From Nitrospirota bacterium (lineage in GTDB: Bacteria > Nitrospirota > Thermodesulfovibrionia > Thermodesulfovibrionales > UBA6898): 59,560 nucleotides of DNA. This document shows positions 35,411 to 44,843 of this stretch, one piece after another. Location: contig JACRHC010000009.1 in NCBI GenBank assembly GCA_016217675.1, forward strand, positions 1 through 59,560. Reading direction: 5' to 3'. Numbering within the stretch: position 1 is the stretch's first letter; each line of letters opens with the position of its first letter. The notes under the pieces are model-generated. The model searched no databases, had not been told where the DNA came from, and saw nothing but the letters and a program-made list of their open reading frames with translations. A program made the translations under genes and the position numbers.

Positions 35411-36406
35411 ATGCTTTTAAAACGATTGGTATTCATTAGTTTTGCCCTTCTGGTCGTTTTTTCCTCAGGGGTATGTGGCTATATGTTCCTTGAACACTGG
35501 CCTCTGCTTGATTCACTCTATATGACGGTCATTACCATTGCTTCCGTGGGATTTATGGAAGTGCACCCTCTCACCGGACAGGGCAGGATATTTACAATAT
35601 TCCTCATACTTGGCGGCACAGGCGTCCTTGTGTATGGCGTCTCGACGATCATCGCCTTTATCGTTGAGGGAGAGCTTACGGATACACTGAGGAGGAGAAA
35701 GATGCAGAAAAAAATAGCTGCCATGAAAGATCACTTTATCGTATGCGGCGTCGGGCAGACTGGTAAGCACGTCCTCGAAGAGATGGTCAGAACGCAAAAG
35801 GATGTTGTCGCCATAGACAGGGACCCCGTAACGATCAGGATGCTTGACGAGCAGGGCATATGTTATGTGCAGGGTGACGCAACCCACAATTCAGTGCTTC
35901 AGATGGCCGGCATTGAGAATGCCCGTGGGATCGTGTCTGCACTTCAGTCGGATGCAGAAAACCTTCTTGTTGTCTTTACGACGAAAAGGCTTAATCCTGG
36001 CATCAGGGTGATATCCAAGGCAGTTGAGGAGGAGTCTGAGCAGAAGATACGGATGGCAGGGGCTGACAGCGTGGTAATGCCGAACTTTATCGGCGGCCTC
36101 AGGATGGCATCAGAACTGATCAGGCCATCAGTCGTATCATTCCTCGACCTCATGCTTCGGTCACAGGAGAAGACCATCAGGGTAGATGAACTTGTAATCG
36201 ATGACCTCTCCCCTTATAAAGACAAGACTCTGCAGGCAACAGGGATATTATCCAAAAAGGATGTAACCGTTGTGGCGCTCAGCAGGCAGTCAGAGAACTC
36301 CTATGAATTTAATCCTCCTGACAAGGCTGTTTTAAAGCCTGGTGATGTCGTCATCCTCATGGGCGATATAAATGTCATTAACGGTATTAAGGGTGTAGCT
36401 GGCTAA
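35411..36406 (+). CDS. Two-TM potassium channel with RCK domain
   Basis: A 331-residue channel subunit. Two membrane helices (about residues 5-28 and 62-82) enclose a pore loop with SVGFMEVHPL; Ser45-Val46-Gly47-Phe48-Met49 replaces the standard TVGYG, with Met instead of the second Gly, so selectivity may differ. An RCK/TrkA-N domain starts at HFIVCGVGQTGK (about 109) and a TrkA-C domain covers the last 80 residues, as in MthK/Kch-type channels regulated by ligands such as nucleotides or calcium. It stands alone and converges with the peptide permease operon; 67 bases separate them. Confidence 0.88.
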   Translation: MLLKRLVFISFALLVVFSSGVCGYMFLEHWPLLDSLYMTVITIASVGFMEVHPLTGQGRIFTIFLILGGTGVLVYGVSTIIAFIVEGELTDTLRRRKMQKKIAAMKDHFIVCGVGQTGKHVLEEMVRTQKDVVAIDRDPVTIRMLDEQGICYVQGDATHNSVLQMAGIENARGIVSALQSDAENLLVVFTTKRLNPGIRVISKAVEEESEQKIRMAGADSVVMPNFIGGLRMASELIRPSVVSFLDLMLRSQEKTIRVDELVIDDLSPYKDKTLQATGILSKKDVTVVALSRQSENSYEFNPPDKAVLKPGDVVILMGDINVINGIKGVAG

Positions 36407-36473
36407 TTGGGCACCACTTCTGAGACGGCAAGTTATGCGGTCTATGACTATCGTTCTTCATAACAAGGGAATT

Positions 36474-37286
36474 TTATCCCACTTCTTTCTCACTCCTGAT
36501 ATCATACATATCTTTCAGTGAATCCCCTAACAGATTAAAACTGATCGTAGTGAGCGCGATCATGATGCCGGGGAAAAAGACCATCCAGGGTGCCGAGTTG
36601 ATAAAGACCCTGCTTGTGCTGATCATTGATCCCCAGGTAGCAGTGGGCGGTTGAGCGCCAAGGCCAAGAAAACTGAGCCCTGCTTCAGTCAGGATATATC
36701 CTCCTGCTTTCAACCCGGCCATAACAAGGGCAAGCGGAATACACTGAGGCAGAAGATGAACGAGGACTACTCGCGCGTGGCTGCAGCCCAATGCCCGGGC
36801 AGCTTCGATGAATGCCGACTCCTTTAAAGATAAAACGTGCCCCCTGATCAGCCTCGCAAAGGAGGCCCAGCCTACGGCAGAAAGCGCGATCATAACCGTA
36901 TAAATCCCCTCCCCCAAAACAAGGGATATTCCTATGGCGAGCAGAAATGCCGGGAAAGAGAGGATAAGGTCTACCACTGCCATCAGAGTAGTGTCAGTCT
37001 TTCCGCCTGCATATCCTGAAATAAGACCGATTGCCATACCGATCGTCATGCTCATAAGTGCTGCAAGCACGGAAACACCGACTGAGATCTTTCCCCCATA
37101 CAGTATCCTCGCAAGAATATCCCTGCCCTTGTTGTCCGTGCCGAGGATATGCCTTGGCGACGGAGGCTCTTTGAGGCTGTCAAGGTCTATCGCATTTGGG
37201 TCATAGGGTACAAGAAGAAAAGAAAAAATAGAGAGAAAAAAAATCAGGACAAGAATGGCCGCTGATATCTTACCGATCAGTCCCAT
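36474..37286 (-). CDS. Peptide/nickel ABC transporter permease, DppC type
   Basis: Half of an inner-membrane peptide channel. The 270 residues have six membrane segments and the ATPase-contact EAA loop EAARALGCSHARVVLVHLLP. N-terminal extension DDPNAIDLDSLKEPPSPRHILGTDNKGRD is the usual OppC/DppC marker. It ends the eight-gene unit and overlaps the DppB-type gene by 17 bases. The two ATPases that such importers need (OppD/OppF) are not in the window; the next gene is convergent. Confidence 0.92.
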   Translation of the reverse strand: MGLIGKISAAILVLIFFLSIFSFLLVPYDPNAIDLDSLKEPPSPRHILGTDNKGRDILARILYGGKISVGVSVLAALMSMTIGMAIGLISGYAGGKTDTTLMAVVDLILSFPAFLLAIGISLVLGEGIYTVMIALSAVGWASFARLIRGHVLSLKESAFIEAARALGCSHARVVLVHLLPQCIPLALVMAGLKAGGYILTEAGLSFLGLGAQPPTATWGSMISTSRVFINSAPWMVFFPGIMIALTTISFNLLGDSLKDMYDIRSEKEVG

Positions 37287-38202
37287 GCACCCTCACTCTC
37301 GGATCTGCATAATGGTAGATGATGTCAACAATAAGATTCATCAGCACAAAGGCAATTGTTCCGATCAAAAGAGATCCCATAATAACAGGATAGTCCCGTT
37401 TAACAATGCCTTCCATGGCATACCGCCCTATTCCGTCCCACCCAAAGATAGTCTCAGTAAGGACTGCCCCGTTCAGATAGCTCCCAAACTCAAGCCCGAT
37501 AACGGTGATGATCGGTATCAAGGCATTTTTCATGATATGGATTGAGTTAATGGCAGTTTCTGTCATGCCTTTAGCCCTCGCTGTTCTGACATACTGCATA
37601 TCCATGGTATCAAGGACCGTGATACGGGTAATCCTGATGAGTGTGGCCAGCGCCGGAAGCGAAAGGGTTATTGCAGGCATGACGAGGTATTGCAGACCGC
37701 CCGTTCCCGAAGGAGGCAGAATTTTCAGCCTGAGACTGAAGAAAAGCATAAGCAGCAGGCCGCTCCAGAATACCGGCATGCTGATTCCTGAAACAGAGAG
37801 CGTGGTGATGATTTTGTCAGCAGCCCTTCCCTTGTTTAATGCTGCAATAAAACCGAGCAACACTCCAATCGGCGTTGCTATAGTCATCGCTGCACAAGCA
37901 AGGAGAAAGGTATTGGGAAACTTTTGGCCGATGTCTTCAACCACCTTCCTGTTCGTATAATACGACCGTCCAAGCTCTCCCTGTAAAAGGAGCGTTACAT
38001 ATCCGGCATACTGCCTGAGGCTGCCTTTATCAGCGCCGATCTCCTTGCGTATCTTTTCAATAATCTCGGGGTTGGAGCGTTCACCCACAATGCTAAAGAC
38101 CGGATCTCCCGGCAATGCCTTGGTCAGCGAGAAGGTTATGAACGTGATGCCCATAAGAAGCGGAATCATGAGGCATAACCTTCTGAAAATAAAGGACCTC
38201 AA
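37270..38202 (-). CDS. Peptide/nickel ABC transporter permease, DppB type
   Basis: The partner permease, 310 residues. RRLCLMIPLLMGITFITFSL at the start, then the EAA loop RTARAKGMTETAINSIHIMKNALIPI identify OppB/DppB. It pairs with the DppC-type gene in the membrane and receives substrate from the lipoprotein encoded just before it; four bases overlap with that gene. Confidence 0.92.
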   Translation of the reverse strand: MRSFIFRRLCLMIPLLMGITFITFSLTKALPGDPVFSIVGERSNPEIIEKIRKEIGADKGSLRQYAGYVTLLLQGELGRSYYTNRKVVEDIGQKFPNTFLLACAAMTIATPIGVLLGFIAALNKGRAADKIITTLSVSGISMPVFWSGLLLMLFFSLRLKILPPSGTGGLQYLVMPAITLSLPALATLIRITRITVLDTMDMQYVRTARAKGMTETAINSIHIMKNALIPIITVIGLEFGSYLNGAVLTETIFGWDGIGRYAMEGIVKRDYPVIMGSLLIGTIAFVLMNLIVDIIYHYADPRVRVHGTDR

Positions 38203-39776
38203 AAAGAGACCTCCATTCCTTTATCTAAACTGTAAATAGGGTACATGCGATAATTCTTAAGCGTGGCCTGCCTGACGGTAATGTCTGTCTTATGCCAGAA
38301 AAAGACCCATGGCATGTCATCAACGATTGCTCTTTCAGCCAGGCTGTAATAATGATCGCGCTCTTTCCTGGTTGAACTTTTCTGCCCTGCCTCTATCAGG
38401 GCATCAACCGCCCTGTTTGTATAGCGTGTCCGGTTGCCGCTGGGGCCATGATTTGAGGAATGAAAAAGCGGAAAGAGAAAGTTCTCAGGATCGGGGTAAT
38501 CAGCCCACCAACTGATCCAGAACATATCGGCCTCACCATTGTTGATAGCTGCCTTGTATGAACTCCATTCAAGCTGTTTTATCACAACCGAAAGACCAGC
38601 GGTACGAAGATAGTCTTGCAGAATCTCTGCTATATCTACGACCTCCGGATCAGCAGTAACATATAACTGTATTTTCCTTCCCTTCAAACCCGCTGCATCG
38701 ACCATTTTTCTCGCGGCTGCAGGATCGTAGTCAGGCAAAACCGGCGCATCCCAGCTTCTCAGCATATCAGGGATGGGCCCATGAGCCAGCCTCCCCCTGT
38801 TTTCGTAGAACGTCTCAAGTATCCTCTTCCTGTCAAGAGCAAAGGAGACGGCCCTTCTTGCCCTGATGTCGTCGAAAGGCGGACGGGAGCAATTAAATCC
38901 AAGGTAATAGGTATTAATGCCCTCCATGGAAGAGACTAAGTTTTTACCCGTATTTTTTTCCATGATCCTGCGATATTCTGATGCCGGAACGGAGATGACA
39001 TCGAGATTACCTAACTCGAATTCCGTTAATGCAGTCAGATCCTCGGGAATGATTCTGTACCGAAGACCCATAATCATTGCCATGCCCCCGAAATAGTTTT
39101 CATTTCTGTCGAGCAGGAGATGATTATTATGCTTCCACTGTGTCAGACGAAAGGGGCCGGAACCGACAGGATGAGAAGCAAAGTCTTCTCCCCATTTCCT
39201 GATCTCCTCCTTCGGCACCACATACGCTGCTGTCATGGTGAGGAGATTGAGAAAAGGAGAAAAGGGTTTTTCGAGGATTATCCGGATGGCATAAGGGCCT
39301 GAAAGTTTTATACCGCTCACCTCAGAACGCTCTCCTTCCATGAACGCCTTTGCGCCTGATATCTTATCCAGTATCCAGGTATTGGGAGATTTGCCGCCGG
39401 GATCGAGGACGCGCTCGAAGGAGTATTTGACATCGGACGAAGACAGTAACCGACCGTTCGAAAATCTTGCATCTCTTCTCAGATAAAACGTATATATTGT
39501 CCCGTCGGGACTGATATTCCATGATTCAGCAAGATCGGGGGTGACCTCAAGCTTTTCATCAAGCCTGACGAGACCATTGAATAGTTTAGCTGCAATCAAT
39601 CCCCCGGTAACATCAACGATCATCGCCGGGTCAAGGGTCGTGGGGTTGTAATTAATCCTGTAATGAACATATCCGGCGATCCGGTCACTTGATGTACAGC
39701 CGATAAGACTTAATGAGCAGATAAAGGAAAGCGCCAGGCAAATGAGTCTGATCTCAGCTCTGTTGGCCAGTCCCAA
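38199..39776 (-). CDS. Peptide-binding lipoprotein (SBP family 5)
   Basis: Captures oligopeptides or similar ligands in the periplasm for the permeases. The 525 residues begin with a lipoprotein signal, lipobox SLIGC with Cys27. The family-5 solute-binding fold has NPTTLDPAMIVDVTGG near the start, SSDVKYSFERVLDP and DIRARRAVSFALDRKRIL in the middle. The ligand may be a cell-wall peptide, given the amidase and D-amino-acid deacylase in the same unit; this is inferred. It overlaps the preceding AI-2E gene by 23 bases. Confidence 0.93.
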   Translation of the reverse strand: MGLANRAEIRLICLALSFICSLSLIGCTSSDRIAGYVHYRINYNPTTLDPAMIVDVTGGLIAAKLFNGLVRLDEKLEVTPDLAESWNISPDGTIYTFYLRRDARFSNGRLLSSSDVKYSFERVLDPGGKSPNTWILDKISGAKAFMEGERSEVSGIKLSGPYAIRIILEKPFSPFLNLLTMTAAYVVPKEEIRKWGEDFASHPVGSGPFRLTQWKHNNHLLLDRNENYFGGMAMIMGLRYRIIPEDLTALTEFELGNLDVISVPASEYRRIMEKNTGKNLVSSMEGINTYYLGFNCSRPPFDDIRARRAVSFALDRKRILETFYENRGRLAHGPIPDMLRSWDAPVLPDYDPAAARKMVDAAGLKGRKIQLYVTADPEVVDIAEILQDYLRTAGLSVVIKQLEWSSYKAAINNGEADMFWISWWADYPDPENFLFPLFHSSNHGPSGNRTRYTNRAVDALIEAGQKSSTRKERDHYYSLAERAIVDDMPWVFFWHKTDITVRQATLKNYRMYPIYSLDKGMEVSF

Positions 39777-40821
39777 CGTTCTCTTCCTTTTCGTCCTCTA
39801 TATGACGGAATATTTCAAAGACGGAGATGAAGGCTGCCATGATGAGTGGCCCCATTACAAAGCCGATCATGCCAAAGAGTTTTATGCCGCCCAGAACGCT
39901 GAATAAAATCAGTACCGTTGGCATTTTGGTGCGGGATCCGATGATCATCGGCCTCAGGATGTTGTCGACCATGCTGATCACAAAGACGCCGAAAAGAAGG
40001 AGCCCTATGCCCTTTGCATAGCTTCCGCTTAGCAGAAGAAAAACTGATCCGGGACCCCAGATTGAGAATGTGCCTAAGAGAGGAACAAAAGACATGACAG
40101 CCATGGCAACGCCCCACATAACGGGAGATTCCATGCCGATAACATAATAGGCAAACCCGCCAAGGATTCCCTGTATGAGCGCAACCGACGCGCCGCCATA
40201 CACCGTTGAGACGATCATGTCCTTGACCTGCGTTGCCAGTCTGTCCTTATGCCTTTCGCTGAACGGCATAAAGTCCCGCGCCTTTGAGAGAAATCCCGGA
40301 CCGTCCTTGAGAAAGAAGAATATCGTAAAAATCATAAAGAGGAAGTTTGCCAGGATTGCCAGCGCGTTTGTTATTTGAAGGGACATGTTTTGAAGAAGCG
40401 TTCCGCCGGCTTTTTTGATGCCCTCCAGGATAATTTTTTCTGAGGGAAGCTCTCCCGTGTATGAACTCATTTTCTGGTACAGCGGAGAGGAGCGCAGGCC
40501 TTTATAGATCTTCTGTATTGATTCAAGCCGGTCCTGGTCGATGCTGGACAAAAAAGCCTGCGTTTCATTAACAAGGAGCGAGGTGAGATACGAGATCGGA
40601 CCGACAATTATGATAAGAATAAGAACTATGGTGATCAACGACGCAACTGGCTTAAATCTCACATATCTGCAGATAAAGGCATACACAGGGTAGAAAACGA
40701 TAGCAAAAACCATTGCCCAGGCTATTGCAGTAAGAAAAGGGTTTATTATCTGGTATGCGAGATAGCCGAGCACGGCAATGATAAAAAGAAGCATTGGTGT
40801 GGAGAATCTATTTTGGTTCAT
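39754..40821 (-). CDS. AI-2E family transporter
   Basis: A 355-residue membrane protein with about eight helices, starting TPMLLFIIAVLGYLAYQIINPF and including the conserved GxxxGGFAYYVIGMESPVMWGVAMAVMSFVPLLG region of the AI-2E (YdiK/TqsA/PerM) family. Members export autoinducer-2 or move ions; the substrate cannot be told. Here it is embedded in a peptide-processing operon and overlaps both neighbours. Confidence 0.9.
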   Translation of the reverse strand: MNQNRFSTPMLLFIIAVLGYLAYQIINPFLTAIAWAMVFAIVFYPVYAFICRYVRFKPVASLITIVLILIIIVGPISYLTSLLVNETQAFLSSIDQDRLESIQKIYKGLRSSPLYQKMSSYTGELPSEKIILEGIKKAGGTLLQNMSLQITNALAILANFLFMIFTIFFFLKDGPGFLSKARDFMPFSERHKDRLATQVKDMIVSTVYGGASVALIQGILGGFAYYVIGMESPVMWGVAMAVMSFVPLLGTFSIWGPGSVFLLLSGSYAKGIGLLLFGVFVISMVDNILRPMIIGSRTKMPTVLILFSVLGGIKLFGMIGFVMGPLIMAAFISVFEIFRHIEDEKEENVGTGQQS

Positions 40822-41473
40822 GACACTCCTTCATAAAAGAACTAAACACAGCACGCGATAATTCATTGTCCGTTCTCTCGGGGTGCCACTGGACTCCGAG
40901 GAGAAAAACATAGCCGCCCAGATACAACCCTTCAACAATCCCATCGTCTGCATATGCAAAAGGGATGAGCCCCTTCCCAATGCCTTTCACTGCCTGGTGA
41001 TGACTGCTGTTCACCTTAAAATTACCGCTTGCCAGAAAAGGATTCGGATACTGGGCAAGCGCATGCGTGCCCCTCCGGTGGTCGAGGGAACCCTTTTTCT
41101 GCGACTGAATATCCTGATACAGAGAACCTCCAAAAAAAATATTGATAACCTGCATACCATAACAGATGCCGAGGACAGGTTTACTTCTTCTGATCGCTTC
41201 CTTCAGCAGAAAGAGCTCAAAATCTGTCCTGTTCTGCTCCTCAAGGGTGATCTCGTATCTCTGATCTTCATTATACTGCAGGGGATTGACATCCTTGCCC
41301 CCGGGGATCAGAAAACCATCAAAATGATCCAGAAGGTCTTTTTTCCCTGTTCCGGGATAGACGAACTCAGCAATACCCCCCGCCATCTGAACACATTGAA
41401 TATAACGATCTGATTCGTTAGGAAAATTATCTCTGCTGCCAGTGGTGACGGCGATAAGCGGTAGTGATCTCAT
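40808..41473 (-). CDS. Class I glutamine amidotransferase-like hydrolase (peptidase C26)
   Basis: A 221-residue hydrolase of the PuuD type (gamma-glutamyl-GABA hydrolase family). The nucleophile is the Cys in LGICYGMQ, the histidine is in GVQWHPE, and GGKDVNPLQY is the family signature. Members cut gamma-glutamyl bonds. Peptidoglycan stem peptides contain a gamma-D-glutamyl bond, so a role in wall-peptide breakdown fits the neighbours, but that is inference. It begins four bases after the deacylase. Confidence 0.88.
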   Translation of the reverse strand: MRSLPLIAVTTGSRDNFPNESDRYIQCVQMAGGIAEFVYPGTGKKDLLDHFDGFLIPGGKDVNPLQYNEDQRYEITLEEQNRTDFELFLLKEAIRRSKPVLGICYGMQVINIFFGGSLYQDIQSQKKGSLDHRRGTHALAQYPNPFLASGNFKVNSSHHQAVKGIGKGLIPFAYADDGIVEGLYLGGYVFLLGVQWHPERTDNELSRAVFSSFMKECHEPK

Positions 41474-41477
41474 AGTC

Positions 41478-43064
41478 CTATCGTCTCAGCATCTGGCCCG
41501 GCAACTGTCGTGTTGGCTCACCCTCCCAAACAGCGGGGGTCCCATTGACCAGGACATAAGGAATGCCTGCCGGCTTCAAAAAAGGATTCTCAAACGTTGC
41601 CCTGTCAGATATCGTATCAGGGTCAAAGACAACGATGTCGGCAGAGAAACCTTCTCTGAGCTGCCCTCTGCCTCTCAGGCCAAATATCTCAGCAGGAAGC
41701 ATCGTCACCCTTCGGATGGCTTCGCTCAAAGGCATAAGCTTCTCATCCCTGACGTACTTTCCGAAAAATCTGGGGAATGTTCCAAACGTCCGCGGATGGG
41801 GTTTCCCAAGACGGGTAGGGCCCTCGAAGCAGCGGGCAGAACTGTCAGAACCTATTGCACAAAACGGGAGCGAAAGAAATTTTCCAAGGTTCTCCTCGCT
41901 CATCGAGAGGAATATGGCGCTGACCCGCAATTTTTCCTCACGAAGAATTGAAAAGAGAGTATCGATCTCGTCGCAGCCAAGTCGGTCGCTTATTTTCGCT
42001 ATAGTCATTCCCTCCATCCATGCCCTGGAGGGAGAGACAACTGAAGAAATAATGACCCGCTGCCAGTATGTCCTGTCTTTAACCTGTTCAAGCAGTTCAT
42101 GCCTCATCTTCAGGAGCATTTCTGCTGAGCGCAGCCTCTGCAGTTCTTCGTCATTACCACCTTCAAATGCCCATGAAGGCAGCAGGGAGTCGAGGTCCGT
42201 GCTTGAGGCTACATAGGGATAGCGGTCACAACTGATCTCCATACCCTCTTCTCTTGCTGCCCTGATTAAGTCGATGGCAGCGTCAGCCTTACGCCAGTTC
42301 TGCTCTCCTGCTGTCTTGATATGAGAAATATGTGCATTGATACCTGCTGAACGACTGATCGAGATGACCTCGTGAACAGACTCAAGAAGCGCGGTCCCTT
42401 CACTTCTCATATGGCTTGCATAGATCAGACCGTAGGGCCTTAATACCTCTGAGAGAGCAACAAGTTCATCAGTGTCGCTGTATATGCCGGGTGGATAGAT
42501 GAGGCCGGTCGAAAGGCCTATACCTCCCTCACGGATTGAAATATCAAGGAGCTGCTTCATCTGGATAAGCTCAGTTGCCGAGGGCTTTCTCTTATCATAT
42601 CCGACAATCGACCCCCTGATATTGCCATGACCGATCAACAAGGCAGTATTTAAGGCTAACCCTATTTTTTCAATAACTGAACAATAATCCCTTACCGAAC
42701 TCCAGCGCTGGCGGATAGCAAGCTCTTTGAGGTCCTCCTCACGTCGCTCAGCTGCTTTATCATAAAGGGGAGCACCTGACATACCGCAGTTACCGTTTAT
42801 CTCGGTGGTTACCCCCTGACATATCTTGCCTTCTGCGCGATTGTCCGCAATAAGAGTAAAGTCAGAATGGGAATGGCTGTCAATAAAACCGGGAGCCACA
42901 GCCATCCCCTTTGCCTGAATTATCGTTTCAGCTTCATTTTCGCTGAATGTCCCGATACCGACAATCCTGTCGTTCTTCACCGCAATATCAGAGATAACAG
43001 GCATACCGCCGTTGCCGTCAAAGATAAGTCCCTGCTTTATGATAAGGTCAATGTTGCTTTTCAT
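41478..43064 (-). CDS. N-acyl-D-amino-acid deacylase (D-aminoacylase)
   Basis: A zinc amidohydrolase that removes acyl groups from D-amino acids or processes D-residue peptides. From the ATG at 43064 it has 528 residues. The N-terminal metal site VAPGFIDSHSHSDF has His64 and His66, followed by GHGNIRG, HMRSEGTALLESV, HISHIKTAGE and IGSDS, and the end GQLREGFSADIVVFDPDTI is typical of the family. The upstream frame reaches 43115, but KSNIDLIIKQG is the normal start. Its first 17 bases overlap the EcfT-like gene. Confidence 0.92.
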   Translation of the reverse strand: MKSNIDLIIKQGLIFDGNGGMPVISDIAVKNDRIVGIGTFSENEAETIIQAKGMAVAPGFIDSHSHSDFTLIADNRAEGKICQGVTTEINGNCGMSGAPLYDKAAERREEDLKELAIRQRWSSVRDYCSVIEKIGLALNTALLIGHGNIRGSIVGYDKRKPSATELIQMKQLLDISIREGGIGLSTGLIYPPGIYSDTDELVALSEVLRPYGLIYASHMRSEGTALLESVHEVISISRSAGINAHISHIKTAGEQNWRKADAAIDLIRAAREEGMEISCDRYPYVASSTDLDSLLPSWAFEGGNDEELQRLRSAEMLLKMRHELLEQVKDRTYWQRVIISSVVSPSRAWMEGMTIAKISDRLGCDEIDTLFSILREEKLRVSAIFLSMSEENLGKFLSLPFCAIGSDSSARCFEGPTRLGKPHPRTFGTFPRFFGKYVRDEKLMPLSEAIRRVTMLPAEIFGLRGRGQLREGFSADIVVFDPDTISDRATFENPFLKPAGIPYVLVNGTPAVWEGEPTRQLPGQMLRR

Positions 43065-43665
43065 GCAGGATAGACTCCGGGAAGAAAAGTTCAGGGCAGC
43101 GGATGCTCTCCACAAAAAAAGGCAACATAAACAGCGCCATCAGCCTTGCCCTGCTCAACATGCCTTGCCCCTCGCCTTTTTGTATAGTTTCCTCATAATG
43201 GCGTGCGAGAACGTCCTTCAGGATCGGAAAGCATTTCAGGGTAAGGCCCATGACATGAAAAAAATCGTTTATCGGTAGTCCAAATTTCTCGAATGGCCCG
43301 AGCAGATTTGTCATTGCCCTGACGATCTGGTCAGGCCTGGTCTTAGCCATAAGGAACTTCACGCCCCCGATCATCAGAAGGACTCTCAGCGTTCTCAGGG
43401 CGGCAAGGTGAAGACCTTCCGCTGTAAGTACCACCGGACCGGCATCGTAGATAATCCTGCCGGAATGATAAAAGGCATTGCTGACAAAGGTAAAGATCAA
43501 AAAAATGCTTATGGGAATCCAGCCTGTTTTAAGCGACCTGAAGGGCACCGTTATCAAACAAAAACTCAATACAGTCAGGAGACCTGCATAAAATGATAGA
43601 TCAGGCATTAAAAAAAGAGCGATGATAAAAAGCAGGTATGAAACGATACGAAATTCAGCGGACAA
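43048..43665 (-). CDS. EcfT-like energy-coupling membrane protein
   Basis: A 205-residue membrane protein with about five helices, matching the EcfT/CbiQ family: AALRTLRVLLMIGGVKFLMAKTRPDQIVRAM and GLTLKCFPILKDVLARHYEETIQKG resemble the coupling-helix part with its Arg-Ala-type contacts to the ATPase. EcfT links two ATPases to a vitamin- or metal-binding S component. None of those partners is next to it. It seems to use a TTG start (43665), inside the amidase end. It might serve the peptide permeases or a distant ECF module. Confidence 0.8.
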   Translation of the reverse strand: MSAEFRIVSYLLFIIALFLMPDLSFYAGLLTVLSFCLITVPFRSLKTGWIPISIFLIFTFVSNAFYHSGRIIYDAGPVVLTAEGLHLAALRTLRVLLMIGGVKFLMAKTRPDQIVRAMTNLLGPFEKFGLPINDFFHVMGLTLKCFPILKDVLARHYEETIQKGEGQGMLSRARLMALFMLPFFVESIRCPELFFPESILHEKQH

Positions 43666-44830
43666 CGGTCCTGCCGCTCTGTGCTATGGACTGGCCTTCA
43701 GGGACAGCCGTCATATATTTATTGATCCCTGATGCTATGGATTTCGCGAGTTCTGACCGGTATCCGTCTTTTGAGAGAAGTTTCTCTTCAAGGGGGTTGC
43801 TTATAAATGATACCTCCACAAGAACAGAAGGCATATCAGCCCCGAACAGTACATAGAAAAGCGCCTGTTTTACGCCATGATCTACAATATGATTATAATT
43901 CCTGTTTAGCCCGTTTACCATGTTCTGCTGAACAATGTTTGCAAGTTTGAGTGACTCATCGCGTTTGTTGTCTCTCCTGAGGGAACTGAGCATGACGTCA
44001 AGCACGTCCTTCCCCTCATTCATTTTTTTCATCTTCTTCAGCGAAATTGCGTTTTCGCGCGCAGCGACCTTCATCGCTTCTTCGTCATTCGTCCAGTTCA
44101 GAAAATAAGTCTCAATTCCCCTGGCTTCCCTGCGGGGACTTGCATTGGCATGGATTGACAGAAAAAGGTCGGCATTTTTGCTGATCGCAGTGGTTGTCCT
44201 CTGCTCAAGCGGAATAAAGATATCCGTTTCTCTGGTGAGAAATATCTCAAGGTTCGGATCGTCCGCAAGGATCTTCTTCAATTTAAGCGCTATATCGAGA
44301 ACAACATCTTTTTCATAGAGGTTCTTTGGACCGACTGCTCCCGGGTCATGCCCCCCGTGTCCGGGATCGAGTACAATCCTTTTTTTGACCGAGGCAGTCT
44401 GTTTTTCGCCGTAAATGTCTATGACCAGGCGATTGGGATCTTCCATGCTCAGGACCTTGAAATTCGTCATTTTACCAAGATCAAGGACAACGCGGACGGT
44501 GCTGTCATTGAACTGCCCTGCCCTGACAGTTCTGAGCATACCGTTGCCTACAGATATGCTCTTCCGGAGGTCCTTCTTCAGTTTGCTATGCTTAATATCA
44601 AAATAGAGTCTGTCAGGATTTGAGAGTCTGTTGCCGGCGTAATCCGGATTATCGGTTAGGCTGATTACAACACGCGTATAATCCGGATATGACCAGTAAC
44701 GAATATCAGTAACATCAATCTTTCCACTGGCGGAAGAAGAGATGGGGAAAGAACAAAACGAGAGGAACAGAATAAAAATCACTACAGACAACGTCTTTCT
44801 TGCTCTGAATAATTTTGTATTATTCACCAT
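43655..44830 (-). CDS. amiC: N-acetylmuramoyl-L-alanine amidase with AMIN domain
   Basis: Cuts the bond between muramic acid and the stem peptide of peptidoglycan, usually at the division site. The 391 residues contain a signal peptide (about 1-34), an AMIN domain (about 38-140) that targets the wall or outer envelope, and an Amidase_3 zinc domain with DPGHGGHDPGAVGPKNLYEKDV (His and Glu ligands), then SIHANASPRREARGIETYFLN and EVSFISNPLEE. It lies 13 bases after the NifU-like gene and heads the eight-gene unit. Its product would release peptides for the deacylase and importer encoded after it. Confidence 0.95.
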   Translation of the reverse strand: MVNNTKLFRARKTLSVVIFILFLSFCSFPISSSASGKIDVTDIRYWSYPDYTRVVISLTDNPDYAGNRLSNPDRLYFDIKHSKLKKDLRKSISVGNGMLRTVRAGQFNDSTVRVVLDLGKMTNFKVLSMEDPNRLVIDIYGEKQTASVKKRIVLDPGHGGHDPGAVGPKNLYEKDVVLDIALKLKKILADDPNLEIFLTRETDIFIPLEQRTTTAISKNADLFLSIHANASPRREARGIETYFLNWTNDEEAMKVAARENAISLKKMKKMNEGKDVLDVMLSSLRRDNKRDESLKLANIVQQNMVNGLNRNYNHIVDHGVKQALFYVLFGADMPSVLVEVSFISNPLEEKLLSKDGYRSELAKSIASGINKYMTAVPEGQSIAQSGRTVVR

Positions 44831-44843
44831 AGCCGATTACGCG

